64,000 nucleotides of DNA. Origin: GCA-002282575 sp964519885 (GTDB lineage Bacteria; Pseudomonadota; Gammaproteobacteria; Thiomicrospirales; Thiomicrospiraceae). The DNA is taken from positions 1 to 64,000 of the forward strand of contig CAZFLX010000001.1 in assembly GCA_964519885.1 (NCBI GenBank), read 5' to 3'. The notes under the pieces are model-generated. The model did no database searches and was not told where the DNA came from. It saw nothing but the letters and a program-made list of their open reading frames with translations. Shown piece by piece: positions 45,468 through 55,301 of this stretch. The position numbers were made by a program, and so were the translations under genes. How positions within the stretch are numbered: position 1 is the stretch's first letter; the number at the start of each line of letters is the position of its first letter.

Positions 45468-45667
45468 TAACCAAACAACTTCAATAAAATGGCAACAGAT
45501 AAACCGATATTAAAACCCACCATCCATTTCAACAGATTGAGTTCAGACTCGACTTTATTAAAACGACTTTCGTAATTAGCCAAAGACTCAGCTGTTTTTT
45601 TCGCTTTTTCTTCTGTTGCGCCAGCAACTTTTAGCGCGTCATAAACTTCAAAAATCATTGTACTCAC
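45467..45667 (-). CDS. Small coiled-coil membrane protein, DUF1640-like
   Basis: 66 residues. GTG 45667 with GGAG 8 bases upstream; the ATG at 45658 is an alternative. A helical EVYDALKVAGATEEKAKKTA-type coiled coil is followed by one C-terminal membrane segment (WMVGFNIGLSVAILLKLFG). DUF1640/CCDC90-like proteins have this plan. It overlaps the 3' end of pgi by 4 bases (GTGA). Confidence 0.65.
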   Translation of the reverse strand: MSTMIFEVYDALKVAGATEEKAKKTAESLANYESRFNKVESELNLLKWMVGFNIGLSVAILLKLFG

Positions 45668-47301
45668 AGCTTTTTCTCCTTTGCTTTATTGAGCAATGAT
45701 AACACCGCTTGAGTTGCTGAATCAAAACCTTGCGCATTGTCCCTCTGCATCGCCTGTAAGGTACTAACGGCAATCTGCTTACCCAATTCCACCCCCCATT
45801 GATCGAATGGATTGATATTCCATAGCATGGCTTCGACAAAAGTTTGGTGCTCGTATAAAGCAATCAGCGCACCCAGAGAATGGGCATCGAGTTGGTCGAG
45901 TAACAGCGTGTTACTGGGTTGATTACCGGCATAATGCTTATGGGGATCAGTAGGCGGTGTCGCTAAGGCAGCATCACCCAACATCAACACGGTTGATTGC
46001 GCCAACAAATTGGCTAACGCCAGTTGATGCTGATAGGCCAGAGCTTCTCGCGTCGCCGAATCGGACTCCTGAGCAATGTCAGGACGGGTTAAGGGCGCAA
46101 TAAAATCACACATCACCGCTTCTGTACCCTGATGCAATAACTGATAAAAAGCATGCTGCGCATTCGGTCCCACTTCTCCCCAAACAATCGGACAAGTGGC
46201 GTAATCAATCGCTTGACCCTTGCGATCGACACTTTTACCGTTGGATTCCATAATTAACTGAGTTAAATAGGCAGGCAAGAGTGCCAAACGCGCATCGTAA
46301 GGCAAAATGGCTTTACCATGAATGCCCAAGAAATTTCGATTCCACACCGTTGCTAATGCCATGCGTACCGGCATATTATCTGACCAAGCACTATTACGAA
46401 AATGCTGATCCATGGCATTTGCGCCCGCTAACAGCTGTCTAAAACCCTGCATACCAATGACGACGGCAATGGTGATGCCAATCGTTGACCACAGGGAGTA
46501 ACGCCCGCCAACCCAATCCCAAAATTGCAATTGATGATTGGAGTGAATACCAAATTCAGTCATTTTGGCTGGATTAGCCGAGACACCAATAAAATGCTGT
46601 TGATAGGCTAGCTTTTGAGAAGCGCCATTGGCCAATAACCATTCAATCGCTGTTTGTGCATTGGCTAAGGTATCGATGGTGGTAAAGGTTTTACTGGCAA
46701 GCACAAACAGCGTGGTGTGTGGGTTGAGCTGTTTCAGCAAGGCGGCGGTTTTAGCACCGTCCATACTAGAAAGGTAATGAATACCAATCTGGGTATCTTT
46801 AAGGTGTTGCAAAGCACTGACGGCCAAATGCGGCCCAAGGTCGGAACCACCCACGCCCAAATTGACCACATCGGTAATGGCTCGACCACTGAAACCGCGC
46901 CATTGCCCTGCTCGGATTTTATTCACCAATTCTTGCATTCGCGCTAATTGACTTTGAATCGCCTGCCACTGCAGCGCATCACTGACTTCTGCCGACGCTT
47001 GCGCTCTTAGCGCAGTATGTAAAGCGGCTCTGTTTTCCGTGTGATTCAGTGCAACCCCTGTGAATAACTGTTCAATAGCCTCTGTTAATTGTTGCTGGTC
47101 GGCTAATGCATAGAGTTGCTGCCAGGTGGTTGGAAGTATGCGTTGACGCGCCAGATTAAGCGTGATGCCGGCAGCATTCAGTTGATCGCGCTCACCTCGC
47201 TCTGGGTCTTGGGCAAAGATGCGACTTAAATGCATTGAACGAACCATACTGGCGTGCTCTGCCAGGTCGTGCCATGCTGGAGTTTGGGTTAGAGAAGTCA
47301 T
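45664..47301 (-). CDS. pgi: Glucose-6-phosphate isomerase
   Basis: 545 residues, normal length. It interconverts glucose-6-phosphate and fructose-6-phosphate, feeding nucleotide-sugar synthesis. NLGVGGSDLGPHLAVSAL and GGRYSLWSTIGIT hold the sugar-phosphate site, and LLDQLDAHSLGALIALYEHQ with NINPFDQWGVELGK is the second signature. It is grouped with galU and galE, as often in surface-sugar loci. Confidence 0.95.
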   Translation of the reverse strand: MTSLTQTPAWHDLAEHASMVRSMHLSRIFAQDPERGERDQLNAAGITLNLARQRILPTTWQQLYALADQQQLTEAIEQLFTGVALNHTENRAALHTALRAQASAEVSDALQWQAIQSQLARMQELVNKIRAGQWRGFSGRAITDVVNLGVGGSDLGPHLAVSALQHLKDTQIGIHYLSSMDGAKTAALLKQLNPHTTLFVLASKTFTTIDTLANAQTAIEWLLANGASQKLAYQQHFIGVSANPAKMTEFGIHSNHQLQFWDWVGGRYSLWSTIGITIAVVIGMQGFRQLLAGANAMDQHFRNSAWSDNMPVRMALATVWNRNFLGIHGKAILPYDARLALLPAYLTQLIMESNGKSVDRKGQAIDYATCPIVWGEVGPNAQHAFYQLLHQGTEAVMCDFIAPLTRPDIAQESDSATREALAYQHQLALANLLAQSTVLMLGDAALATPPTDPHKHYAGNQPSNTLLLDQLDAHSLGALIALYEHQTFVEAMLWNINPFDQWGVELGKQIAVSTLQAMQRDNAQGFDSATQAVLSLLNKAKEKKL

Positions 47302-47337
47302 TTAAGGTTACACTGCTATGAATAAGCAATTATTATA

Positions 47338-48186
47338 TCAGCTTTTTAACAACTGCTTAAAGGCCTCTCCCAGCTCAGGATGACGTTGTGCAAAGGTCAG
47401 CGTCGCCGCCAAATAACCTAATTTGTCGCCACAGTCATGCACCTCGCCACTAAAGGTTACACCTCGCATGGACTGGTGCTGCAACAGCGCATGCATGGCA
47501 TCGGTGAGTTGAATCTCACCACCCACACCACGCTGTGTCTGCTCCAACTCAGCAAAAATTGCTGGCGTAAACAAATAACGCCCGAGCACTGCCAGATTAG
47601 AAGGGGCTTGCTCGGCACTGGGTTTTTCAACCAGTTGGCTAATTTGACCCAATTCATTAAGGCCAGCAATGCCATACTTATGCACTTGAGTAGGATCGAC
47701 TGCTTGCAGGGAAATACTACTGACACCATGCTGACCAAAGTCAGTGACCAACTGAGCGGTGGCATTTTGTTGTGCCTGGTAACAAATCACATCGGGCAAC
47801 AATACCGCAAAGGGATTATCTTGCACCACCGGTGCGGCACATGCCACCGCATGACCTAGGCCTAAGGCCTTGCCTTGACGCACAGAAACCAGCTTCATGC
47901 CTTGTGGCAAGGTGTTGCGCGCCAGTCCCAATAAAGCTAATTTGTTTTTCAGCTCTAATTCGGTTTCCAGTTCAAATTGTCGGTCGAAATGGTTTTCTAA
48001 ACTTGGCTTGGCGGCATGCGTTACCAGAACAATGGTATCAATCCCCGCTTCATAAGCCTCTTCCACCACATACTGAATGAGGGGTTTATCGACTAGCGTG
48101 AGCATTTCTTTGGGCATGGCTTTGGTTGCCGGCAAAAACCGCGTTCCCAAGCCTGCAGCGGGTATCACAGCAAACTTAACTGACAT
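47338..48186 (-). CDS. galU: UTP-glucose-1-phosphate uridylyltransferase
   Basis: 282 residues. It makes UDP-glucose from UTP and glucose-1-phosphate. VIPAAGLGTRFLPATKAMPK is the nucleotide-binding signature; AVLLPDVICYQ carries the metal site and QLVEKPSAEQAPSNLAVLGR follows. Located 2 bases after galE on the same strand. Confidence 0.95.
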   Translation of the reverse strand: MSVKFAVIPAAGLGTRFLPATKAMPKEMLTLVDKPLIQYVVEEAYEAGIDTIVLVTHAAKPSLENHFDRQFELETELELKNKLALLGLARNTLPQGMKLVSVRQGKALGLGHAVACAAPVVQDNPFAVLLPDVICYQAQQNATAQLVTDFGQHGVSSISLQAVDPTQVHKYGIAGLNELGQISQLVEKPSAEQAPSNLAVLGRYLFTPAIFAELEQTQRGVGGEIQLTDAMHALLQHQSMRGVTFSGEVHDCGDKLGYLAATLTFAQRHPELGEAFKQLLKS

Positions 48187-48188
48187 AT

Positions 48189-49211
48189 TTAGGCTTCCAA
48201 ACCATTAGGATTATTTGACTGCCAACGCCAAGCATCGGCACACATTTGTTGAACACTGCGTTTAGCTTGCCAGCCTAATAGCTGTTGAGCACACTGTGCA
48301 TTCGCATAAACACAAGCGACGTCCCCTGCGCGACGAGCAACGATTTGATAAGGCACTGTTTTACCACTGGCTTGTTCAAACGCTTGCACCACTTGAAGCA
48401 CCGAATAGCCACAGCCCGTACCTAAATTAATGGGCGTGACTTGATCTTGATTATTCGCCTGCATGAGGTATTTTAGAGACGCAACATGCCCTTCGGCCAA
48501 ATCGAGCACATGAATATAATCTCGCACGCCAGTACCATCAATGGTGTCGTAATCGTCGCCAAAAACAGACAACTTTTCACGACGACCGACGGCAACTTGA
48601 CTAACGAAAGGCATTAAATTATTCGGAATACCGTTAGGGTCTTCACCAATTAATCCGCTTTCATGCGCACCGACTGGATTGAAATAGCGCAACAAATGCA
48701 CCTTCCAGCCTGCTTCGCTTTGACCCAAATCACGCAATATGTCTTCGATCATCAACTTACTACGTCCGTAAGGATTAGTCGCCGAAAGCGGAAAGTCTTC
48801 TGACACAGGAACACTGGCTGGATCACCATAAACCGTTGCAGAAGAACTGAACACCAGCGTTTTCACATTCGCTTCACGCATGGCATTGAGTAAGACCAAG
48901 GTGCCATTGACGTTATTGTCATAGTACTTAAGCGGCTCAGCGACCGACTCACCCACCGCTTTCAGACCCGCAAAATGAATCACCGCATCAATACTGTGTT
49001 GACTGAAAATGCGCGCCATGGCCTCGGCATTACGAATATCAGCCAACACAAACTCCGGCTCAATGCCGGTGATTTGTTCAATACGACTGAGCACACCTGC
49101 TTTGGCGTTGCACAAATTATCAGCAATCACCACATGATACCCAGCCTGCTGCAAGGCAATCACCGTGTGAGAACCAATATAACCCGCACCACCCGTAACA
49201 AGGATACTCAT
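48189..49211 (-). CDS. galE: UDP-glucose 4-epimerase
   Basis: 340 residues. It makes UDP-galactose from UDP-glucose, the substrate of glf. VTGGAGYIGSHTVIAL binds NAD, FSSSATVYGDP and the Y-x3-K (YGRSK) are catalytic, and the C-terminal NLGTGCGYSVLQVVQAFEQA is typical. Normal length. Confidence 0.96.
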   Translation of the reverse strand: MSILVTGGAGYIGSHTVIALQQAGYHVVIADNLCNAKAGVLSRIEQITGIEPEFVLADIRNAEAMARIFSQHSIDAVIHFAGLKAVGESVAEPLKYYDNNVNGTLVLLNAMREANVKTLVFSSSATVYGDPASVPVSEDFPLSATNPYGRSKLMIEDILRDLGQSEAGWKVHLLRYFNPVGAHESGLIGEDPNGIPNNLMPFVSQVAVGRREKLSVFGDDYDTIDGTGVRDYIHVLDLAEGHVASLKYLMQANNQDQVTPINLGTGCGYSVLQVVQAFEQASGKTVPYQIVARRAGDVACVYANAQCAQQLLGWQAKRSVQQMCADAWRWQSNNPNGLEA

Positions 49212-49229
49212 GTGATGTTTACCTAGAAA

Positions 49230-49574
49230 TTACGCTTGTTGAGCTGCATGTTTTTCATTAGCGGCTTTCATCATACGCAATAACTCACCACTGGCCGCTA
49301 ATTCTAGCGTGATATCACACCCACCTGCCAATTCACCATCAATGTAAATTTGTGGGAAGGTTGGCCAATCTTGGTAAGCTGGCAAGTGTTGGAAAATATC
49401 CGCATCCGCCAACACATTGACGAAGGCAAACTTTTCACCCGTATCAATCATCGCCTGAGAGGCGCGAGATGAGTAACCACATTGAGGCATGGTCGGTGTG
49501 CCTTTCATGTAAATCACACAAGGGTTATTTTTAACTTGACCGTCGATTTTTGCCAAGGTTTCTTCTTTAGTCAT
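49230..49574 (-). CDS. grxD: Monothiol glutaredoxin, Grx4 family
   Basis: 114 residues from ATG 49574. It binds and transfers iron-sulphur clusters and is active in the cytoplasm. VKNNPCVIYMKGTPTMPQCGYSS has the single active-site Cys; the usual CGFS reads CGYS here. WPTFPQIYIDGELAGGCDI is the glutathione-binding part. A longer upstream frame runs over the small genes and is not used. Just downstream of two tiny membrane-protein genes. Confidence 0.93.
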   Translation of the reverse strand: MTKEETLAKIDGQVKNNPCVIYMKGTPTMPQCGYSSRASQAMIDTGEKFAFVNVLADADIFQHLPAYQDWPTFPQIYIDGELAGGCDITLELAASGELLRMMKAANEKHAAQQA

Positions 49575-49603
49575 ACTGTAGCTCCGAAAATACGATTTTA
49601 AAA

Positions 49604-49687
49604 TTATTGATCCTGCATAGCTTGATAGGCAAAATAAATGACCATCACGGCACCTGCCACCATAAAAAAGAAAGGTAGATTTTCCAT
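49604..49687 (-). CDS. 27-residue single-TM protein
   Basis: MENLPFFFMVAGAVMVIYFA then YQAMQDQ and TAA. GGAGG lies 6-7 bases upstream and its ATG overlaps the stop of the previous gene (TAATG), so translation is well supported. One membrane helix; size and form recall tiny accessory subunits of membrane complexes. No family recognised. Confidence 0.55.
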   Translation of the reverse strand: MENLPFFFMVAGAVMVIYFAYQAMQDQ

Positions 49688-49914
49688 TACAAATCCTCCA
49701 ATTCATCGATCCAAACATGCATCTTAGCGTTTAACTTAAAAATAAATAGCGCAAACAAAACCAGCAAGAAAGAAACAACGCCAATTTGCCAAATCGGAGC
49801 TGTTTCGACACTGTTAAACAGCCATGTCGAGAGTGCGGCAAAAGCACCAATCAGGACACCCAACCAATATTTTAAGCTATTGATCTTTTCTTTAGATTTA
49901 TCCAGTTTACTCAT
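49687..49914 (-). CDS. 75-residue membrane protein, unknown
   Basis: Charged N-terminus (MSKLDKSKEKINSLKYWLGV) and two hydrophobic helices (LGVLIGAFAALSTWLFN and IGVVSFLLVLFALFIFKL), with an acidic tail. Coupled to the 27-residue gene. No family recognised. Confidence 0.6.
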   Translation of the reverse strand: MSKLDKSKEKINSLKYWLGVLIGAFAALSTWLFNSVETAPIWQIGVVSFLLVLFALFIFKLNAKMHVWIDELEDL

Positions 49915-49948
49915 GACTCGATTATCCTATTCATGAATACCTTTCGAA

Positions 49949-51721
49949 TTATACCCCATCGACATGGGTTTGTAGCCAAAGTTCAAGCAAAGCCGCATGC
50001 CAAAGCTTAGACCCTAAAATGGCGGTATAGTGTTTATCGGGTTCTTTTAATAACAATTCAAGATAATCACGATTAAATAGCCCACGTTCACGTGCAGCAC
50101 GGCTGTTGAGAATATCGGCCATAAAATCATAAAAGGCACCTCGTACAAATTTGAGTGCTGGCATAGGGAAATAGCCTTTTTTACGGTCAATCACCGAATC
50201 TGGCAGGCGACCACGCGATAGGGCTTTGAGCGGATACTTACCTTCATCACGCAGTTTAAATTCGGGTGGCAAGGTCATGGCATATTCAATAAGATGATGA
50301 TCCATAAAGGGCGTACGCGCTTCTAATCCCCACGCCATGGTCATGTTATCGACACGTTTAACGGGGTCATCAACAATCAGCGTGGTGCTGTCAAAGCGCA
50401 ACACTTGATCGATATAGGTGTCCGCACCAGCTTGTGAGAGCATATCGCGCACATAGTCGCCAGTGACATCGCCAACATGGTAGCGCGGATTGACCGCGCG
50501 CAACCATTCTTCGTGCGTGCGGTCAAAATAGCGACTGGCAAAGCGGTTTAGCGTATCTTCACCTTCGGCGGCATGCATCTGCGGATACCAAAAATAGCCA
50601 CCAAACACCTCATCCGCACCCTGCCCGCTTTGCACCACTTTAATGCTTTTGCTCACCTGCTCCGACAGTAAATAAAACGCCACAGCATCTTGCGCCACCA
50701 TCGGTTCTGACATTTGCGCTACCGCTTCGGGCAATCGTGGCAAAACCTGTGCGTTGGGGACAAGAATTTTGTGATGATCGGTAACGTAACGCGCCACCAC
50801 TTGATCGGAGTATTCAAACTCACTGCCCATTTCTTCAGGTGTGTCTTCAAAACCGATTGAATAGGTCGGGATATGGCTCGCGCCCAGTTCGGCAAGCAAG
50901 GCAACAATCAAACTCGAGTCTAAACCACCCGAAAGCAACACCCCCACTGGCACATCGGCATTCATGCGTTTTTGAATGGCGTTTTTGAGGTGATAGAGTG
51001 TGCCTTCGAGCATTTCAGACTCTGACACAGCTTTGGCGGGACGTTGCGCGTTAAGTGACCAGTAACGACGTTTTTCGACTTTACCATTGGCGGAAACGAT
51101 CATCCAATGCGCGGGTTCAAGTTTGCGAATCGACTGCAACAAGGTGCGCGGTGCTGGCACAACCGCGTGAAGGGTCATTAAATGATGTAAAGCAATCGGA
51201 TCTAGCGTTTTATCGACACTACCCGACGCCAATAAAGCTTGTGTGGTCGAGGCAAAGCGGATGCCTTTATCGTCAACAGTGTAATACAAAGGCTTAATGC
51301 CAAAACGGTCACGACACATAAACAAGGTTTGCAGACGCTCATCCCAAATCGCAAAAGCAAACATACCATCAAAATGCTTTACGCAGTCTAATCCCCATTG
51401 GCGATACCCCTTAAGAATAATTTCGGTATCGGAATGTGATTGAAAACGGTGTCCGTAGCCTTCGAGTTGTTGGCGAAGTTCGGGGTAATTGTAAATACAA
51501 CCGTTAAAAACGAGCGTTAACTCAGCATCGACCATCGGCTGATGACCCGCACTGCTTAAGTCGATAATCGACAAGCGACGCTGACCAAAAGCAACGCTAC
51601 CCGCTACCCAAATCCCCTCATCGTCAGGACCACGACGCGCCAGCTTGTCCAACATCGGACGCATCACTTGTTCTGCCGCAGGAGCACCGTTAAATCGTAA
51701 ATCGCCACAAATTCCGCACAT
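49949..51721 (-). CDS. asnB: Asparagine synthetase (glutamine-hydrolysing), AsnB type
   Basis: 590 residues from ATG 51721, chosen so the catalytic Cys follows Met (MCGICGDLRF); an upstream extension is rejected. The N-terminal glutaminase domain ends near 200. The synthetase domain has the ATP-binding VGVLLSGGLDSSLIVALLAE and later GQGADEVFGGYFWYP. It makes asparagine from aspartate and glutamine; similar enzymes in sugar clusters amidate uronic acids or others. Either role is possible. C-terminal part intact. Confidence 0.9.
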   Translation of the reverse strand: MCGICGDLRFNGAPAAEQVMRPMLDKLARRGPDDEGIWVAGSVAFGQRRLSIIDLSSAGHQPMVDAELTLVFNGCIYNYPELRQQLEGYGHRFQSHSDTEIILKGYRQWGLDCVKHFDGMFAFAIWDERLQTLFMCRDRFGIKPLYYTVDDKGIRFASTTQALLASGSVDKTLDPIALHHLMTLHAVVPAPRTLLQSIRKLEPAHWMIVSANGKVEKRRYWSLNAQRPAKAVSESEMLEGTLYHLKNAIQKRMNADVPVGVLLSGGLDSSLIVALLAELGASHIPTYSIGFEDTPEEMGSEFEYSDQVVARYVTDHHKILVPNAQVLPRLPEAVAQMSEPMVAQDAVAFYLLSEQVSKSIKVVQSGQGADEVFGGYFWYPQMHAAEGEDTLNRFASRYFDRTHEEWLRAVNPRYHVGDVTGDYVRDMLSQAGADTYIDQVLRFDSTTLIVDDPVKRVDNMTMAWGLEARTPFMDHHLIEYAMTLPPEFKLRDEGKYPLKALSRGRLPDSVIDRKKGYFPMPALKFVRGAFYDFMADILNSRAARERGLFNRDYLELLLKEPDKHYTAILGSKLWHAALLELWLQTHVDGV

Positions 51722-51723
51722 AA

Positions 51724-54015
51724 TCAACTCCAACTCAGAGACGGATGATCCGCCTTCAACCACCGCACGCCATCACTAAACATAACTTCTATTTTATCAC
51801 CGTTACACGACATGAGCAGACCAGCACCAAACTTATCGTGTTGCAATCGTGTTCCCTGTTGCAACACCGCTTTAGCAGAAACACGCTCTGTTCGCTGTTG
51901 TGCTTGCAAATAAATGTTAGCGATTCTCACATCGCTGGCCTGTGGCAAGAGACCTGTTTCACCATGCAAATAAGCACCCAATTGCTGACACAAGTGTAAA
52001 TTGCTTTCCGCTAAGAAACGACAATTCTGTCCTGCACTATTGGCTGTTGCACCTTTTTGCCATAAATCATCCAGCAGGCTCGCATCAGACAAACACATAC
52101 TGAGCTGACGACGCGCGCGCGTAATGGCAACGTAAAACAAACGACGTTCTTCATAAAGCAAGTCCAATACTTCGCTGGCTTTTTGACTGGGGAAGGCACC
52201 TTCTTGCAAGCCCGCCACAATCACGGCATCCCATTCTCGACCCTTAACACGATGAATGGTGGTTAAACTCACCGCGTCCGCTTGCTGCTCCCCCACCAAC
52301 GCATCGTCACGAAGCGATTGCCAATAAGCCAAAGCTTCAGCCACTGACATCTGTGGCGAAATCGCATCACGCAACGCACGAATAACGCCCAACTGTAACT
52401 CACCTTGCGCTACCGAACTAGACAATTTTTCGAGCCGATTGCTTGCATCCGTTTCTTGCAAAAAACGGGTAATTAAAGCTTGTGCCGACATATCGCGCCA
52501 AGCACCCGAAACCAGCAGTTGCCACACTGACGCTCGTGCTTGCCAATGCTTTTTCAACCAAGCACGCTCTTCGGGTAATGCTTCAATCGTATCCACTACT
52601 GCTTCGGGTTGAGCAACCGATAATTGCACCAAACGCTCGCGCTGCACCTTGGCCATACCCAACGGTGGTAATTGCCAAAAGGCATTCAACCACTGCCAAC
52701 GCGACTCAGTGGTTTCTTGCCACAACACCCCTGTCGCTAACATAAACAGGGCCATTAAGCCTTGTGTTGTCGGCACATCCCAGACGCTGCGCTCACCCAA
52801 CAACCGATAAGGAATCTTCGCTTGCAATAAAGCTAGCTCAATGGGAGCCGCCTGCACCCATAAGCGCACCAGCACTGCCGCCGTTGACCAATCATTACCC
52901 TGTTGATGCCATTGATTGAGCGCGGTGATAACCTGAGTCGCTTCATGCCCGATTAAACAACGAATATCGGTCGACTTAGCCGTAGCTGTGGCTAACACTG
53001 CACGTCTATCTGCCCACGGGTTGGCATCAATAGCATGATTAGCCAATAACGCCAAACTATGACCAAAACGAAAACTATGCGGTAAATAATGTGTCTGTGC
53101 GCCGACAAAATCCTGTACAAAACGTTGCGCTAGAAAGTCTGGATTTGCACCACGCCAGGTATAAATACACTGATCCACATCACCCACCACCATCACTTGA
53201 GCGCGCTCGCCAGCTAACCAGTGTAACAATACATGCTGTACTTCATTCACATCTTGGTATTCATCCACGAGCAAATAATCAAGATGATTAGCAAACTCCT
53301 CGCGCAAAGACGGGTGCTGAGACAACAAGCGCCAAGGCGTATAAAGCATATCGGTGAAAAACCACACTTTTGCTTGCGCTTGCAATTGTTCAAGCTGACG
53401 AATAGCTGGCGCTAAACTGCGCATCCCTTCAGGCAAAAGCGTTAACGACAAATCTAACGGACTTGCCAAGCCTTTCACCCATTCAATGGCTTGTCCTAAA
53501 TTTTCAAGTTGCTCTTGATCCAGTTGACACAGACGCAAGGCTTCTCGTTTTAGTGCCGTTTCTTGTCCCCCCGAAGCCAAACGCCAAGCGGGTGCTTTAC
53601 CTTGCGCCATTAAGCGTTGTAATAACTTCCAACCCAGCGCGTGAAAGGTTTGCACGGTGACCGCATTAGCACCAATTGCCGACTGTAAGCGATGACGAAA
53701 ATCATCGGCAGCCTCGCGGTTATAAGTCAGCACGCGAATGCGCTTTGCCTGCGCACCTTGATCGAGCAACCAAGCAATGCGTGCAATCAGCATACGCGTT
53801 TTACCCGCCCCCGCCACCGCTAACACGCGAGCATGACCTTGCGCATGACAGGCCGCTGCCAATTGTTCGGGGGTTAGCAAGGATTGATGATCAGCAAATA
53901 ACGACACAGGCAACCAAAAATGAACATAAATTAACTTATCATTATCGCAGAAACTCAGCGAATAGCCCAACAAACCACGATTGTCATCGTTATGTAACTT
54001 GATTTCTAAGGGCAT
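51724..54015 (-). CDS. UvrD/Rep-type superfamily 1 DNA helicase
   Basis: 763 residues. Helicase motifs in order: Walker A AVAGAGKTRMLIARIA, LVDEYQDVNEVQHVL (Walker B), VGDVDQCIYTWRGANP, and in the second half TIHRVKGREWDAVIVAGLQE and RRLFYVAITRARRQL. It unwinds DNA 3' to 5' in repair or replication restart. The C-terminus has a short basic extension (KAVLQQGTRLQHDKFGAG with a UvrD-like tail). The N-terminal 40 residues lie upstream of the usual start (LTPEQLAAAC), so the true start may be a later codon. It is divergent from argD. Confidence 0.85.
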   Translation of the reverse strand: MPLEIKLHNDDNRGLLGYSLSFCDNDKLIYVHFWLPVSLFADHQSLLTPEQLAAACHAQGHARVLAVAGAGKTRMLIARIAWLLDQGAQAKRIRVLTYNREAADDFRHRLQSAIGANAVTVQTFHALGWKLLQRLMAQGKAPAWRLASGGQETALKREALRLCQLDQEQLENLGQAIEWVKGLASPLDLSLTLLPEGMRSLAPAIRQLEQLQAQAKVWFFTDMLYTPWRLLSQHPSLREEFANHLDYLLVDEYQDVNEVQHVLLHWLAGERAQVMVVGDVDQCIYTWRGANPDFLAQRFVQDFVGAQTHYLPHSFRFGHSLALLANHAIDANPWADRRAVLATATAKSTDIRCLIGHEATQVITALNQWHQQGNDWSTAAVLVRLWVQAAPIELALLQAKIPYRLLGERSVWDVPTTQGLMALFMLATGVLWQETTESRWQWLNAFWQLPPLGMAKVQRERLVQLSVAQPEAVVDTIEALPEERAWLKKHWQARASVWQLLVSGAWRDMSAQALITRFLQETDASNRLEKLSSSVAQGELQLGVIRALRDAISPQMSVAEALAYWQSLRDDALVGEQQADAVSLTTIHRVKGREWDAVIVAGLQEGAFPSQKASEVLDLLYEERRLFYVAITRARRQLSMCLSDASLLDDLWQKGATANSAGQNCRFLAESNLHLCQQLGAYLHGETGLLPQASDVRIANIYLQAQQRTERVSAKAVLQQGTRLQHDKFGAGLLMSCNGDKIEVMFSDGVRWLKADHPSLSWS

Positions 54016-54084
54016 TTTCGGTAATATTGCTCGAGCAGTCGTCTAAGGCTGCTTTTTTGTTTCGAGCACACGGACGGGATCATC

Positions 54085-55269
54085 ATGAGCCATTTAATGC
54101 CTACCTACAGTCGCCTACCAGTGACCTTCACACGCGGTGAAGGGGTTTGGTTATGGGATGATCAGAACAACCGCTACCTAGATGCTATCAGCGGCATTGC
54201 TGTGTGCAACCTCGGACATTGCCACCCAGCCGTCACTCAGGCGATTTGCCAACAAGCGGGTCAGCTTGTACACACATCAAATCTTTACCAGATTGAACGC
54301 CAAGAAGTACTCGGCGATGAACTGGTTGAAGCATCGGGCATGGACAAGGTATTCTTCTGCAACTCTGGTACCGAAGCTAACGAAGCGGCCATTAAATTAG
54401 CGCGTTTGTACGGTCACAAAAAAGGCATTGCCCTGCCGACGATTATCGTGATGGAAAACAGTTTCCACGGTCGTACTATGGCCGCCTTAACCGCCACAGG
54501 CAATGAAAAAATCAAAGAAGGCTTTGGGCCAATGCTCGAAGGTTTCCTACGCGTGCCTTACAACGACATTCACGCTGCCGAGCAAGCTTTTGCCAGCAAT
54601 CCGAATATCGTTGCAGTATTAGTCGAACCTGTTCAAGGTGAAGGCGGTGTACTACCTGCCGACCCTATTTGGTGTCAGCGCTTACGTGATTTGTGTCAAC
54701 AGCACGATGCCTTAATGATGATTGATGAAGTGCAAACAGGTATGGGGCGTACAGGTAAGCTGTTTGCCTTCCAGCATCACACTTTCTTACCTGACGTGGT
54801 TACTTTAGCTAAAGGCTTAGGCAATGGTATGCCAATTGGCGCGATGATGACCCGTGGTAAAGCGGCTGAAGTTTTTGCACCTGGCAACCACGGCACCACA
54901 TTTGGTGGCAACCCCCTTGCTTGTGCTGCTGGGCTAGCCGTGCTTAATACCCTAAAACAACACCCCGAACATATTCGCAATGCGACGGAACAGGGCAACT
55001 GGATGCGTGCTGAATTCAGCCGTCGTCTAGCCGATTTAAGTGGTATTAAAGTCATTCGTGGCTTAGGCTTAATGATCGGTATTCAACTTGATCGCCCTTG
55101 TGCCGAATTAGTAAAACAAGCACTTGAAAAACATCACTTGCTCATTAACGTCACACGTGGCGACACCGTTCGTCTATTACCGCCGCTGGTCATGACCGCT
55201 TATGATGCTGAACTTATTGTGAGTGGTGTTTGTGATGTTATCCGCGAATTTTTAAACAGTAATGCGTAA
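54085..55269 (+). CDS. argD: Acetylornithine aminotransferase
   Basis: 394 residues, normal length. A PLP enzyme of arginine synthesis: N-acetylornithine from N-acetylglutamate semialdehyde; it may also act in lysine synthesis. FFCNSGTEANEAAIKLARLY is the substrate region, MMIDEVQTGMGRTGKLFAFQ holds PLP-contacting D, and the Schiff-base Lys is in TLAKGLGNGMPIGAMM. The leader has a weak hairpin (AGCAG/CTGCT then T-run) that might attenuate; evidence is slight. It leads argF by 32 bases. Confidence 0.95.
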   Translation: MSHLMPTYSRLPVTFTRGEGVWLWDDQNNRYLDAISGIAVCNLGHCHPAVTQAICQQAGQLVHTSNLYQIERQEVLGDELVEASGMDKVFFCNSGTEANEAAIKLARLYGHKKGIALPTIIVMENSFHGRTMAALTATGNEKIKEGFGPMLEGFLRVPYNDIHAAEQAFASNPNIVAVLVEPVQGEGGVLPADPIWCQRLRDLCQQHDALMMIDEVQTGMGRTGKLFAFQHHTFLPDVVTLAKGLGNGMPIGAMMTRGKAAEVFAPGNHGTTFGGNPLACAAGLAVLNTLKQHPEHIRNATEQGNWMRAEFSRRLADLSGIKVIRGLGLMIGIQLDRPCAELVKQALEKHHLLINVTRGDTVRLLPPLVMTAYDAELIVSGVCDVIREFLNSNA

Positions 55270-55301
55270 CCGCATGAAAAAACTACTTAAGATGTAACCT
55301 T

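Noticed and set aside
54031..54058. Attenuator before argD
   Set aside because: AGCAG/CTGCT with a T-run is too weak and no leader peptide rich in Arg codons was seen.
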